Assembly: GCA_907163345.1 (NCBI GenBank)
Contig: CAJQUN010000003.1
Location: forward strand, 12,814,821-12,878,820
DNA length: 64,000 nt
Direction of reading: 5' to 3'
Source: Haberlea rhodopensis
Taxonomy: Eukaryota; Streptophyta; Magnoliopsida; Lamiales; Gesneriaceae
This document shows, piece after piece, positions 1 to 11,410 of this stretch (position 1 is the first letter of the stretch; the number at the start of each line of letters is the position of its first letter). The translations under genes and the position numbers were made by a program. Under the pieces are notes generated by a model that saw nothing but the letters and a program-made list of their open reading frames with translations, made no database searches and was not told the origin of the DNA.

Positions 1-1781
1 CTGGTTTCAATAACAGGCAGACCACTTGGCCTGTGGGTTAATCTCCAGACTTGATTTTGTTCAAATTGGTTAAGCTCTTCTTGCATGGCCTCTATCCAGT
101 TATAATCAGCCAAATCTTCATTTATCGGTTTGGGTTCAAGATTAGATATAAAAGCGGCTTGAGTGAATTCATCCATCATATGTCCTCTGGTTCTTATGGG
201 TGCGGAAGTACTTCCAATCACTAGATCAGGTGGATGCCTCTTTGTCCATCGATAGCTTGATTCTGGAATATCTGGTACAGGTGGATTAGTAGTTGTGACA
301 TTGTCAGCATCTGTCTTAATATTAGAGTTCAAAAACTTCGGATCGGCTCGATCTGAAGAACTTCAGTGCCTTGATCCGGTCTATCTGGTACTTCAGGTTC
401 CGGTGGATTGTCTCTTGATCTATTAGCTACAATCTCATCATCACTGTTAGCTTCGAGATGGATATTTTCCATCTGATTTTGAATTAATTCCTTGTTGCCC
501 TTAATACACAAGGATTCATCAAACACTACATGAACTGATTCTTCTACAGTCAATGTTCAAATATTGAAGATACGAAAAGCTTTACGCTTTACTAATAGAT
601 GAATATCCTAAGAATATTTCATTATCTGACTTAGCTTTGAAAGCTGTAAGATGATTCTTACCATTATTGTGAACGAAACATTTGCAACCAAATACATGAA
701 AGTGAGAGATAGATGGTCTGTTACCTGTCCATACTTCATATGGTGTTAGATTTAACTTCTTGTTAATCATGGATCAGTTTTGAGTATATCATGCAGTATT
801 TACAGCTTCTACCCAGAACTTTTGGGAAATACCAGAATCTGCAAGCATCGTCCTTGCTGCCTCCTTAAGCGTTCTGTTCCTTCGTTCTGCAACTCCATTT
901 TGTTGAGGAGTTCGAGCGGCTGAGAATTCATGCTTAATTCCTTGGTCTTCTAGAAAGGATTCAAGATTCTGATTTTAGAACTCAGTGCCTTTGTCACTTC
1001 GAATTCTATCTATACTTGATGATCTCTCATTTTGAGTGCGTTTCAGCAGCTTGATCAACTTCGGACCGGTCAGATCTTTACTGCTCAAAAATATAGTCCA
1101 TGTAAAACGCGAGTAATCATCAATAACAACAAGGGTGTACCGCATTCCCCATAAACTTGTTATTGGTATAGGACCAAACAAGTCCATATGTAATAGTTCT
1201 AAGCAACGTGAGGAGGATTTGACATTCTTGTTTTTGAAGGATGATCTGATCGGTTTGCCCATTTGGCAAGCTTCACAGATCTTATCCTTGGCAAAGTCGA
1301 TCTTGGGCAGACCGACAACTAAATCATGTTTACACAGGCTAGAGATAGTCTTAAAGTTGAGATGATTCAAGCGTGTATGCCATAGCCAGTGTTTATTATC
1401 ATTATTCGTGATGAAGCAAGTAGGATTATCAGGTTGAGCGAAATTCCAGTTAATCTTATAAGTATTTCCATTTCTGATTCCTACAAGCATAGTCATACCG
1501 TCTGATGTTTTGACAGTGCAGGTGTGTTTGTGAAATTCTACAGCATAACCATTATCACATAATTGACTTATGCTAATCAGATTATAGCATAGATTTTCAA
1601 CTAATAGCACATCATTGATAGTGATATTACCATGTACAATCTTACACTTGCCCACGGTCTTACCCTTTGAGTTATCCCCGAAGATAATCTTTGGACCAGA
1701 ACATTCTGTGACTTCAGACAGCAGCTCGACGTTTCCTGTAATGTGTCGAGAACATCCACTGTCTAAGTACCAGTCCGACAC
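1..1781 (-). pseudogene. Copia A pol: protease, integrase and start of RT
   Basis: The frame opens with the retropepsin active site D-S-G near 1755. The GAG-pre-integrase zinc binder (WHTRLNH near 1375, C-x2-C in CEACQMGK near 1270) and the integrase core follow, with catalytic aspartates in HMDLFGP (about 1185) and SDKGTEF (about 980). After a TAA at 975 the frame continues through the PQQNGVAER region, then meets two TGA codons at about 771-800, where Cys and Arg are expected. The C-terminal integrase is at 582-770 and the pol linker at 329-553. The start of RT (about 1-330) shows the copia signature TRGHMMDEFTQAAFISNLEP. At least three nonsense changes make it a pseudogene. In life it would cut the polyprotein and integrate the cDNA. 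Confidence 0.88.
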
Positions 1782-1789
1782 TTGTTTCT

Positions 1790-3672
1790 TCAGTACCTGT
1801 CATCATGCATAATTATTGTTGGTACCCAATCCTACTTGGGTCCAGAACGGATTAGCCCTTTGGGAACCCACACCTGAATCAACTTTAATTGCTTGTGTGT
1901 GTTTGGTGTGATGTGTGCTGATCTGTTTCGATGTTGTGTGTGATGTGTGCGATATGGAAGCCTTTGATTCTTATAAGGTATTCTATATCTTCGTTGAACT
2001 GGTTTTGAGTTATGGTAGTTGGATGGTCTTCCTTGCCTTAGATCTTGCACCTATATGTTTGGTCTGATAGACACAAAGCTTGCTGGTGCCTTTTCTTTGG
2101 CTTGGTTAACGTACCGAATTCCTTTTCTCAAACCTTGATCCCCGAAGGAGACTCCTGTTTGAATTGTAGGCACTTCGGATTCATATATTGTGCTAGATCT
2201 AACAAATGTCATTTGTTTGATTTTGTTCTTTTCCAGCAACAATTCAGATTCATCTTTGGTGCAATCATTGATGTCAAAGCCTATGCCAGTGATGTCACCG
2301 ACACTTCTTTGTACCTCTTGAAGTTCTTCCAATAATGCTCTTGATTTTGTCCATGTTTTGAAAATGTGAGAAAGTTTAGCATTTTGTGTGCTAATTCTCT
2401 TGTTTTCTTCATGGAGTTGTTCGTAAGAGATTTTCAGCTTATTCAGCTCGATCTTTAGATTATTGCATTCACCTAGCTCAGAGCAGCTTGGTTTGATATG
2501 CTCATCTGTTTGATCTTTGGCTTTAGCTTTAGTTTCTCAAGTGATTCTGCTAATATTCTATAATCATTAGCCATGTCTTGCAGTGCAGACATGACCTCTT
2601 CTCGTGTGAATTCATTTGAATCAAGATCGAATACCTCGTCCATTTGACTCATTTCTTCGTCTGCCATTAGGCATTGGATTTCCTCTTCGCTTTCGCTCGA
2701 TGAACATTCTGAGCTTTCTGATTCTGAGTCAGTCTGAGCCCACTTGTTGTTACCTTCCTCTGCTACCACAACCTTTTGGGACTTCCCATGATTATTTTTA
2801 TGATCTTTGTAATGCTTCTTTTTCTTGTCATCACGATGCCTTTCTTTTCTTTCATCTTTCTTCGGTCTGGTGCAATCTGTAATAAAGTGTCCGGTCTTAC
2901 CAAAATTTTAGCAAGCCTGATCGTTAACAGCATCGTCTTTTCTCGATTTGTAGTGATGAGAAGGTTTGAAGTTCCGTTTGTTCTTAGATCTATCTGTTGA
3001 TGGGGTGGTTTGGTCTGGAATGGCTGCTAGTGCTTTGTTTGGTTGAGAGATGAATGGCTCTGCTTCACCTCTGGTGATCAGTTCAAACTCATACGCCTTA
3101 AGATCTGCGAACAGATCATGGAGTTCAACTTTGTTAAGGTCTTTAGACTCCCTCATTGCAATTGTCTTGACATCCCATTCCTTTGGCAATGCTCTCATTA
3201 TCTTCAGAGCAATTTCTCTGTTAGAGTATTCCTTGCCCAGACCATTCAGTTCATTGATAATGCCAGTGACTCTTTCATCAAACTCGTTTAGAGTTTCAGC
3301 TTGTTTTCCTTAGTCTGGTCGTTCCCTTCACATAGCTGTGCTATCTTCTCCCAAATTTCTTTGGCAGTTGAACACATTTTGATTTTACTGAACATATTCT
3401 TGTCCAACATTTTGAATAAGATGTCTTTGGCTACGTTGTCTAGATTGGCTTTCTTCCTTCTTCATTTGTCCAGGTGGACCTTTCTTTTTCGATCATCTGA
3501 GGTTCGCCACTTAGTCCTCCTAGTGCAGGATTCACCTTTAATATTTCATTGGTCCGTCTGTTATGACGTACCACATATCGTCATCCTGTGCTGCCAGATG
3601 AGCTTGCATTCTGATTCTCCAATCATCATAATCTTCTTTTGAGAACATGAAAATCTTGTTGAATGATGTCAT
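1790..3672 (-). pseudogene. Copia A gag with zinc knuckle, plus gag-pol linker
   Basis: The gag start is the ATG at 3672, about 34 bases inside the primer site, beginning MTSFNKIFMFSKEDYDDWR, a copia-type gag N-terminus. Gag then breaks into at least two frames (about 3640-3300 and 3198-2908). The CCHC zinc knuckle lies at about 2906-2865 but is doubly damaged: the Tyr after the first Cys is TAA and the second Cys is Phe, while the later His and Cys remain. A Lys/Asp-rich stretch and a Ser/Glu-rich acidic stretch follow (2769-2600). The linker (2335-1830) has Lys- and Asn-rich low-complexity sequence and a WVPKGLIRSGPK motif before the protease. Gag would form the particle and bind element RNA. 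Confidence 0.82.
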
Positions 3673-3705
3673 CCGTCCAAGTATCTTTGATGATTAAGAT
3701 GACCT

Positions 3706-3717
3706 GCTCTGATACCA
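3706..3717 (-). promoter_or_regulatory. tRNA-iMet primer binding site of copia A
   Basis: On the minus strand this reads TGGTATCAGAGC, complementary to the 3' end of initiator tRNA-Met, where minus-strand cDNA synthesis is primed. It sits 2 bases inside the LTR end at 3720, the usual spacing, and so fixes both the orientation and the LTR boundary. Confidence 0.93.
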
Positions 3718-3719
3718 CT

Positions 3720-5203
3720 TGTTAGGATCGGTCCGGAGTGTTTAGAGGGGGGGGTTAATGAACACTCCTTTAAAATTAATCCTTATTGATTTCTCTCGGG
3801 TTAGTGAGTGAAATATAGTTCTTAATCAACTTCTAAGCAGAACAGACCACTTAATAGTGCCGAACGGTCTGTTTTTGACTAGTAAGAGCGGCTTGCTGGC
3901 TTAATGAGTGTAACTCAGTACGGAATGAGAGTAGACATGATATGTTTCTGGAAGTTCGAAGGTGGTGTAATTCTTCTACGTCTCCCCTTCTTCCAATTAA
4001 GGAAGGATTCACTAGAAGACTTTGAGTAATACAGCCACTTGTACAACCCCGATTCAGATGGATTTATCCCACTACCAGACTGAAACTCCTAGTCTCTCGA
4101 TCTGTTCAGACACAGACTGTCTGACAGTTACAATTGAATCCCACTCCTCTATCTTAGTATAAATACAAAAGACAGACTGATTTTGTCTATGCACACAATG
4201 ATCCTATGATGATCAAATATTACAATATGTTGTGCTTATGAAAACTTTGAGCAGACTGGTAAGATGAATATCTTTTAATAGCAGTTTTGCTCAAGAATAT
4301 CTGGACTTTTAAGCTTGTGCTGTTTTGTTTTCTTTTCGTTTCTTTATCGATCAGTTCACCCTTTGAGTTCTCTAGTTGCATTCTTATATAGTCGTTTATT
4401 CCAACGACATTATTTCCTTTTCTGTGCAACTCTTGACTCTGTTCAATCTCTGAACAAGCTTCAGTCTTATTCTTTTAGGCACTTTCCCTTCTGGTTTGTG
4501 CTTTCGGCGTCTGTCAGGTAGGCTCTCCTTTGTCTTCTTACCTTTTAAGGTAATCTTCAGTCCTTGGTATTTTTCACCATTAATTACATCATTAAATGCT
4601 TCAATAAATAGCCGTTAATGATTCAGACTGAAGAACGAAACTTATCCAACTTTGTCTGCTCTGATCTGATCTTCATTGAGCTGATCTCGTGCTTTGATCT
4701 GGTCAAACTGGTTTACATCGATCCGTTCTGATTTTGCGATAGACCATATCGGTGTGATCTGCTTTGACATGGTTTTACGGCTTGATCGGTCTGATCTGTT
4801 TTGTCATCTTTAAAATCCGGAAATAACAGAGTTTTAATCTGGTAGTGGGTAAATCCAGCTGAATCGGGGTTGTACAAATCTTGTATTACTCAAAGTCTTA
4901 TAGTGGAATCCTTCCTTAAGTGGAATAAGGAGAAACGTAGATGATTTAACTTCGAACTTCCAGAAACATATATTGTCCATTTACTTTCGACACCTTATAC
5001 TTGTTTCTAGCCATGAGATCGATTTTCCTAAACCTTGTAGAACGATTTCGCACTTATCCAAAAGTAGTATGCGAAGTTCAGTGTGATTAAGAAATCGATC
5101 TCATCTGTTAACCCAATTGAATCAACTTTATATTGGCAAAAGATCAAAACTTAGCAAAGTGTTTATTCACACATCCTCCAAACACATTAATCCGGTCCTA
5201 ATA
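3720..5203 (-). repeat. 5' LTR of copia A, with long inverted terminal arms
   Basis: The lower end begins TGTTAGGATCGG next to the primer site; the upper end read on the minus strand begins TATTAGGACCGG. The two ends are inverted copies over roughly 380 bases. For example, the block at 3940-4090 (with GGAAGTTCGAAG, ACTTTGAGTAATACA, CAACCCCGATTCAG, CCACTACCAGA) recurs inverted at 4832-4975. The central 700 bases are unique and hold a minus-strand TATA box. Length is 1484 bp. It could instead be two partial LTRs in head-to-head orientation, but the primer site at one end and the central promoter favour one LTR. Confidence 0.75.
4384..4391 (-). promoter_or_regulatory. Putative TATA box of the copia A LTR
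   Basis: On the minus strand the sequence is TATATAAG, followed downstream by GAATGCAACTAGAG. It lies between the inverted arms of the LTR, where a U3/R promoter is expected. Confidence 0.5.
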
Positions 5204-7440
5204 TATATAATTTTAAAAGATTGAGTTACATAATTAATATATAAATTTTGAAAAAAACAATTTTTGTTTGTAGTGGAGTAGAAAACTAAATATAAAAGCG
5301 TAAAAAAACATCCTATAAAATTTATTTATTTATTATTATTATTATTTTATTTATTTTTTGAGTAGAGAGTGTCCACTCTTGTTAAACCCACCTTTATGAA
5401 AAGCATACGCGATACGCCTATAAACATTTCGTATAAATTATAAATTTCCTTCGAATGATCGAATGCTACATATTTTAAAAAAAAATTATTTTCATTTCTA
5501 AAGGTTGTAGTGATAGCATTTTAAATATATATGTGTAATTTAATGTATTACAACTGGTAAGTTCTTGAATACATTATATGGTATTTAAGAAAAAATTGGA
5601 ACATGTTCGAGTTTAGTTCGATTCGAAAATTTAGAATACAAATCAAATACTTTTCGAGACGGCTCAAAAATTCTTGAACATATTCGATTCGTTTACAACC
5701 CTAATTTATACCTATCATAAAATTAGTCGGTTATCCGAATTTATAAATACATGGATCAAATTGATGCAATAATAAAATAAGAGAGGGACAGAACTCTAAT
5801 TTAATAAATGTAAAAAACAAAATGAATTAATTGAGAGAATATTAAATCACATCACCAACTTCCAACGTGTTGGAAGCCAATATTAGCATTGAAATCTCTT
5901 AATTAAAAAATTTAAATTGAGTGAAAAAATAAATAAATTAAATTTTGGTGGAAGACAGGACAGCCAGTTGGTTGCTACATATTTTTCTTAGGTAATAATG
6001 ATACTAGGATTCTAATTTTAATCCATTTTAAAATTATTTGAACCATTGATTAGAGCCACAATTCTGAGATTTTGGTCAAAAAGTGTCGATTTTCATTTAT
6101 GGCTCCATGGCTGATGTATATGAATAATTGGGAGTAGAATAGTTTGTAGTCTTCTCCTACTTGATGAATGGATTTCATTTTCTTTCAATCCATATCAAGA
6201 AATTCCAATATAAAATTTTATATCAAAGTTCTTGCCAAAGGGCATTATTCGAATAATTCATAAACTAAAGAATTGATTAAACTGAAATCGACAGGATTAT
6301 ATAATTGACACACTTATTATGATTATCATAACTAAAACGATAAGGTTTTTGACAACGAACTCTCATGAGGTTTTTCAAATTCTCAACTTATAACAATGTG
6401 ATTTGAAAATAGGCAGTTTAACCTAAATGATTTTCAAATTATACAGTTTACCCCATATTATATGAAAATAGACAATTTACCAATTTGGTTTGAAAATTGG
6501 TGCAAAACGCGATATCCGTGTATGATGTGTGGTGGGGATACTGTGCATTGTTTTTGTAAATCAAGGATAAAATGTTTATTTACAAATTATATTGGATAAA
6601 ATATCTATTAGCGATATCACATATGATAAAATGTCATTAACGATAACATAGGAAGGTAAATCTTCACTGACTCAAAATGTCATGATATAAATACTTGGAT
6701 AAGAAATGGGATAGGAGAGAGGAACCATTTTTGACACGAGGACTTTAAAATATATGAAATGCTAAGCAAAGTACAATAAAATACAGAAGGCAAATGAAAC
6801 GAGGATTTATAGACATTCAAAAGATGAGTGTTATAATATATACACGATTCAATTTGGTCATAATCACTTAAGATAATGTGATAGTATTCGTGGGTGATCA
6901 ACTCTTCAAATGAATCGAGATTGGAATTCCAAAGAGTTTCTAATCGGGCGTTTGATTTTCTTACTGTTATTATTGCTTTTCTAAAAAAAAAGTAGTTAAA
7001 GATAAAAATAGAAATAAAAAAGTAAATCATTAGGTATTTTTGATCGTTTTAAGTTGAACGATGTCAATTTTATAGTATATTGAATTTCATTAAACTTATT
7101 TTATTGCGTGATGTAATGGGCAAATGTCAAATCAATTCAACAAAAAAATATGTGGATTGAATTAAAACCCTAATTAATTAGAGTTCGGATGTATTGGCCA
7201 GCTGTATTGGACCATTAACCCATAAATGAACAGTAAGTCCAAATCAGATTGCACCATGTCACTTGTTTAATTAATAAGTGCAGCATCTTTCATAGTCAAA
7301 AATTAAATTACAATAGAGACTTATAATTGATTTTAATTCAAAAGTTGATGATATATGTATCATTTGTATATTGTGTGTATGCGTGTATACATAAATACAC
7401 TATCTTAAAATAAATGGTAGTGACAACCCAGAGTTAGCCT
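5204..7440. other. AT-rich spacer without a recognisable gene
   Basis: Apart from the dispersed repeat at about 6318-6650 I see no gene. There are A/T runs, TTCGA-rich sequence around 5600-5690 reminiscent of TCGA-rich plant repeats, and short frames that are unconvincing (for example 6680-7030, a lysine/phenylalanine-rich AT-driven frame). Confidence 0.6.
6318..6650 (+). repeat. Dispersed repeat, copy 1
   Basis: About 300 bases here match the reverse complement of 28000-28310. Shared blocks in the same order include TTGAAAATAGGCAG-like, TGAAAATAGACAATTTA, GTGCAAAACGC / GTGTAAAACGC, TATGATGTGTG / TATAATGTGTG, and TTGGATAAAAT. Divergence is considerable. It codes for nothing I can see and could be a non-autonomous DNA element; I did not find clear terminal repeats. 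Confidence 0.6.
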
Positions 7441-8199
7441 GGTGTTTGTCATCCAATTGCTCTCATATTGGCAAGGGATCGAGTTTCCCCCTCACCCAAA
7501 AATTGTAGTTATAATAGTGATAAAAAAAATACTACTGATACCCCTTAATAGTAAGCACTGCCTGATGACCCGACATCTTTTTATTATCATAGCTGTTTTA
7601 CTTAAAGACCACGCATTATCTTCCGAACTCTTTGGTTATGACCGACCTGATTGGTTGACGTGTTTTGTCTCATCACTTTGCTGCCCTCCAAACGTTCCAG
7701 CGATCTCTTTTGGGTCCGAGCTCATTGGCCGATCTCTTTTGATGACTTGCTTAATACGTGGATAGATTAATTTAACTGAATTTCCTAAGTTAGGCAAGTG
7801 CGAGATCTGCGGAGCAATATCTGGTATTTGATTGTATTCATAAGATCTTATCATATCCTAAGAAGATTGGATAAACATGGAAAGAATCCTATGCACATGA
7901 TAACTCTTAGTTCTTCACCTATAAATACCAGGTTCAATCTATATATTTATTCATTCATAAATTTTCATTTACTTTACAAGCATATATTTTCTCATATCAT
8001 CTAGCCTGACTTGAGCGTCGGAGGGGACATGCCAGAAAAACTTTCGGCCCCCTTCTCACGTTTATTTCGTGATTCCAGATCACTCTAAGGCAGGGATCCC
8101 GAGCAAGTTGACGCTATTATTATTTGCATTGAAGAACATAGAGATATTGTCTTACCTCTTATTGATATCAGAAGGTAATCACACTTTTTGGTGATATCA
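7440..8199 (+). repeat. Probable 5' LTR of gypsy A
   Basis: A TATA box (TATAAATA, 7920-7927) is followed about 80 bases later by GACTTGAGCGTCGGAGGGG, a sequence type common in R/U5 of Tat elements, and the region ends ATATCA just before the primer site. The upstream limit is not defined because the second LTR was not found. Confidence 0.6.
7920..7927 (+). promoter_or_regulatory. Putative TATA box in the gypsy A LTR
   Basis: TATAAATA followed by CCAGG, placed about 270 bases before the primer site, a plausible U3/R promoter position for a Tat element LTR. Confidence 0.5.
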
Positions 8200-8201
8200 A
8201 T

Positions 8202-8218
8202 TAGCACCATCTGTGGGA
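8202..8218 (+). promoter_or_regulatory. Primer binding site of gypsy A
   Basis: TAGCACCATCTGTGGGA is a decayed form of the plant Tat-type primer site that typically reads TGGCGCCGTCTGTGGGA. It lies three bases after the presumed LTR end and just before gag. I do not assign the tRNA. Confidence 0.7.
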
Positions 8219-8241
8219 ATTATCTAAGTCAAAACATTGAT

Positions 8242-9550
8242 ATGGCTAGAAGATGTGGACGTGGGCGTGGAGTTAGGAGGAACCTTGGTAGAGGAGGAAG
8301 CCCTGACCCTGAAAATCATAATGTCCCTCCACAACCTGAGGATCAACCACCCCCTCCCGTCAGGAACGTTGGAGATCTTACTATGGATCAACTGGCACAG
8401 TTCATCAATCGAACCATGCAGAATACTTTATTCCAAGACCAGGCTCCACCACCTCCATAACCCAATCAGGCACCACCGCTTGTTCGGCCAGAGCAGGCCC
8501 CCGAACCTAATAGGGCCGAATGTGCTGATATAAACACGCGAGTGGAGCCTCCAGTATTAGATCCGATGGACGCGGTATGGGTAGAAATAAGACGATTGGG
8601 TCAACACATAGGTGGCCGAGCTCCATTGGCTATGAAAGAAAGCCCATTTTCACAAGATATCTTGGGAGAGGAGCTCCCACCAATATTTAGACATCCTGCA
8701 GTGGGAGAATATCATGGAAGCACAGATTTGGAAAAACACCTCGGAAGATTTGAGAATGCTGCTCTATTGCACAGGTATTCTGATGTGATCAAATGTGATC
8801 AAATGTGGTGTTTTCCTCACTACTCTTGTCAGATCGGCATAACAAAGTCGTTTAATTTGCTTAGACCGACAAAAGTAGTTTAATTTGCTTAGACAGAACA
8901 AAGTCGTTTAGTTTGCTTATTAGTGTCTCCACACAAGGACTTAAAGCTGGGGAATTTTCAAGTGACTAGTGCAGAAACCCCCTCGCAGTTATGATGAGCT
9001 TCTGAGGCGAGCTGAAAAGTATATCAATCTCGAAGACCCTCAGAGATAGAAAGGACCAATCTAAGGTCATTAGAGAAGAAAGAGAATGTAGAGGTAAGCA
9101 AGAAAAGGCATGCTGATTTGCAAAAAAAGCCAATTTGCTTCGCGCACACCTCTATCCATGAGCCTTGAAAGAGCTATGAAATCTGTGATGATAAAAAAAA
9201 ACTGAAAAGACAAAGGAAGTCAGAGAAGGGTCCTCGTCTGCCTCCATCTATTAAATAATGTGGATTCCATATAGAATACAGTCATGTAACTAACGAATGT
9301 CAGAAGCTTAAAGATGAGGTAGAAAGGGTCATTCGAAGAGTTCTCAACTAGAAAACTCTTCTAACAAAGACTCGGGAACCTTATCAGAACTATAATGATA
9401 GAAGTCAATATCGAGATAACAAGAGAGAGAGAACACCACATGATAGCTGACCTAGATCCCACGACAGGGGTGTTCCTCCTAGAGAAGCAGAAAATCAGAG
9501 GAGAAATGTTGAACAGATGGAAAATAACCCCACCCGGGGAACAATCAATA
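8242..9550 (+). pseudogene. Gypsy A gag
   Basis: The start is ATG 8242 (MARRCGRGRGVRR), preceding a Pro/Gln-rich stretch that ends at a TAA at 8458. Gag continues at 8542 with the Tat signature PFSQDILGEELPP and HLGRFENAALLHRY. A tandem duplication of GTGATCAAAT at about 8783-8802 breaks the frame. A second block near 8990-9040 gives YDELLRRAEKYINLED. Near 9258-9345 the Cys/His motif CGFH..H...C is followed by KLKDEVERVIRR, as in Tat gags. Multiple stops and frameshifts make it non-functional. The reading frame resumes across the pogo insertion. Confidence 0.8.
8841..8924 (+). repeat. Three tandem 28-bp units inside gypsy A gag
   Basis: The unit beginning AACAAAGTCGTTTAATTTGC occurs at 8841, 8869 and 8897 with a few substitutions. 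It lies exactly where gag homology is lost, so it is probably local slippage or duplication in a decaying gene rather than a functional array. Confidence 0.75.
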
Positions 9551-10774
9551 TATAGTAAAACCTCGATGCATATCCTTCGGGCAAGAAAAGAATATTCATT
9601 TAGCGAGATTATTTAATTTATCGATAAATGAATAAATTATTCATTTATCGGTAAATCAACATTTATTATTTTATAGATGATTTTTCATTGTAAAATGCAT
9701 ACATTATATGTGGTAAGAAAAAATAAAAGATATCAGTTAAAGTATTACTTGACTCTAGAGAATTTCAATTTTTTGTGGTGAAACTTAATGCATTGAAAAC
9801 TAAGTTCATGTACATACATTCTTTTAACTTATGTGTAGAATGTTAAAATGTTTAGTCTTTAGCTATAAAAGGTAGAAGATATATTCAAAGTACAATACAC
9901 ATTCTTTTATCCTCAAATGGACTCTCATCATTTGAAAGGAGTAAAGAAATCAACTTTAACCGACAAAATGAGGCGTGCAATTTATGAGCATAAGAAGGAG
10001 CATCCAATTATTAGCCAAAAGATATGTAGAGTTATTTTTCTTGCCTCCTAACACAACGTCTAAGATTCAACCATGTGATGCTGGGATTATTCGAGCATTG
10101 AAAGCTCATTATCGTCGTCATTTTTATTCTAGCATTTTGCAGTGCCTTGAGGTCAATTAGATGAAGACATCCAAGGATTAAGTGATGTCATTTCTAATTT
10201 ACGCTATAGAAATGTGATGGATGTCGAACATCTTTTGAACTATCCGAGCAAGAATGATGCAGTTATGGAATCGCCTACCGACGAAGAAATTATCCAGTCA
10301 CTAATGAACAATGATGATGAAAATGATCCAGAGCCATATGATAGTCGCGTTGTCGCAAATGTATCGTCAAAAGAGGTTTTTCAAGCAATGTTCACCTTAA
10401 ACAACTACTTACTACAACATGAGCAAAATATATCGAAAGTTGTATCTGCACTACAAAAAGTTAAGAATAATGTTCATTTTGGTTCATGTGGAAAAGAAAA
10501 ACAATCAACTATAGATGCATTTTTAAGAATAAATGACTTCTTGTATGAGCATTGTTGATTGAATGAATGGTTTTAGTATATCTATATATATATGAATTCA
10601 ATAATTATTAATTTATATTTTCATTAGGCCCTTAAAGATTTAAATATTTTTATTACTTAATGCATTTAACGAGGTTATTTATTTAGTCCATTGGCCCACG
10701 TCGGGACCGAAAGAAATTATTATATAAACGAGGTTATTACTTTATCGAACATTCATTATTGAGGTTTAACTGTA
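9551..10774 (+). mobile_element. Pogo/Tigger-type DNA element, internal-deletion derivative
   Basis: The left end reads TATAGTAAAACCTCGATGCA and the right end, inverted, reads TACAGTTAAACCTCAATAAT; both resemble the CAGTAAAACCTC termini of plant pogo elements. TA dinucleotides flank it, as expected for a TA target duplication. It sits in gag of gypsy A: the host frame ...G-T-I-N before 9550 resumes with S-W-G-P-T-D-G-D after 10775. It encodes the first and last parts of a transposase only. Confidence 0.88.
9917..10558 (+). pseudogene. Pogo transposase remnant, ends retained and middle deleted
   Basis: ATG 9917 opens MDSHHLKGVKKSTLTDKMRR, an N-terminal helix-turn-helix of the CENP-B/pogo type. 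At about 10017 the sequence jumps, with a frame change, to RYVELFFLPPNTTSKIQPCD (in frame with 9975-10160), the C-terminal part of the DDE nuclease domain including the conserved P-P-N-x-T-S-x-x-Q-P-x-D motif. The two earlier acidic residues of the catalytic triad are missing. A stop at 10158 is followed by the acidic C-terminal tail (10214-10558). A full transposase is around 450-500 residues; this remnant encodes about half. Confidence 0.85.
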
Positions 10775-11356
10775 ATCTCCTGGGGACCCACTGACGGAGA
10801 CTGGGTCGAGCTCGCAAAAGTCATGGCAGGAGGTTGGAAAGTTTTGAAGTTGCGTAAGAGGTAATTCAAAGAGATGAACCGATCATAAGCTTTGAACCGG
10901 ATGATCTGAAAGGTATAGTAGCACCGTACAATGATGCACTAGTTGTCACTATAACCATAGCAAATTATGATGTCGTGAGGATCTTTGTTGACACTGGGAG
11001 CTCAGTTAAGTTCTGTTCAAGGACACATTAGATCAGATGCACATAGTATGGTCAAAGTTTGAGCATATCAATGTTCCCTTATATGGGTTCACTGGACATG
11101 CAATTCACTTGGACAGATCACGCCGCCCTTATCTCTTGGTCATGGGATGTCAGGCATAAGAAAAATGGTTAACTTCACTGTGATTGAGGCCCCCTTTTCA
11201 TATAATGCAATCATAGGCCGACCTGATATGAATGACTTCAAAGTAGTAGCTTCTACCTACCATCAGAAACTTAAATTCCATGCGGGCAGGGAAGTCGGTG
11301 TTCTATGTGGTGATCAGAATGAAGCTCGTCGTTGCTATGTGGAAGAGGTGAAATAA
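10775..11356 (+). pseudogene. Gypsy A protease region
   Basis: After the pogo element the frame gives a Tat-type pre-protease stretch and then the retropepsin site FVDTGSS at about 10986-11006, with ISFEPDDLKGI and HNDALV-like sequence before it. The downstream YNAIIGRPDMNDFKVVASTYH motif (11190-11260) is the typical C-terminal end of Tat proteases. Frame shifts occur at about 11010 and 11140, and a stop at 11354 ends the frame. Confidence 0.82.
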
Positions 11357-11410
11357 GAGGGAAAACAGGCTCGTCGAGAGGTTGGTTGTATTGAAAGAGT
11401 TGGGTACGAT

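Larger units (their letters stand above)
1..5203 (-). mobile_element. Copia element A, 5' part, truncated by the window edge
   Basis: Reading leftward on the minus strand there is an LTR (5203-3720), a tRNA-Met primer site, gag, a linker, protease, integrase and the start of reverse transcriptase, which is the Ty1/copia order. The RT, RNase H and 3' LTR lie outside the window. The long gag-to-protease linker and large LTR suggest a SIRE-like lineage, but this is inferred from general layout. Several in-frame stops and frameshifts show it is no longer autonomous. Confidence 0.9.

Noticed and set aside
6680..7030. 116-codon frame on the minus strand
   Set aside because: Phe/Ile/Tyr-rich, AT-driven, no homology recognised.
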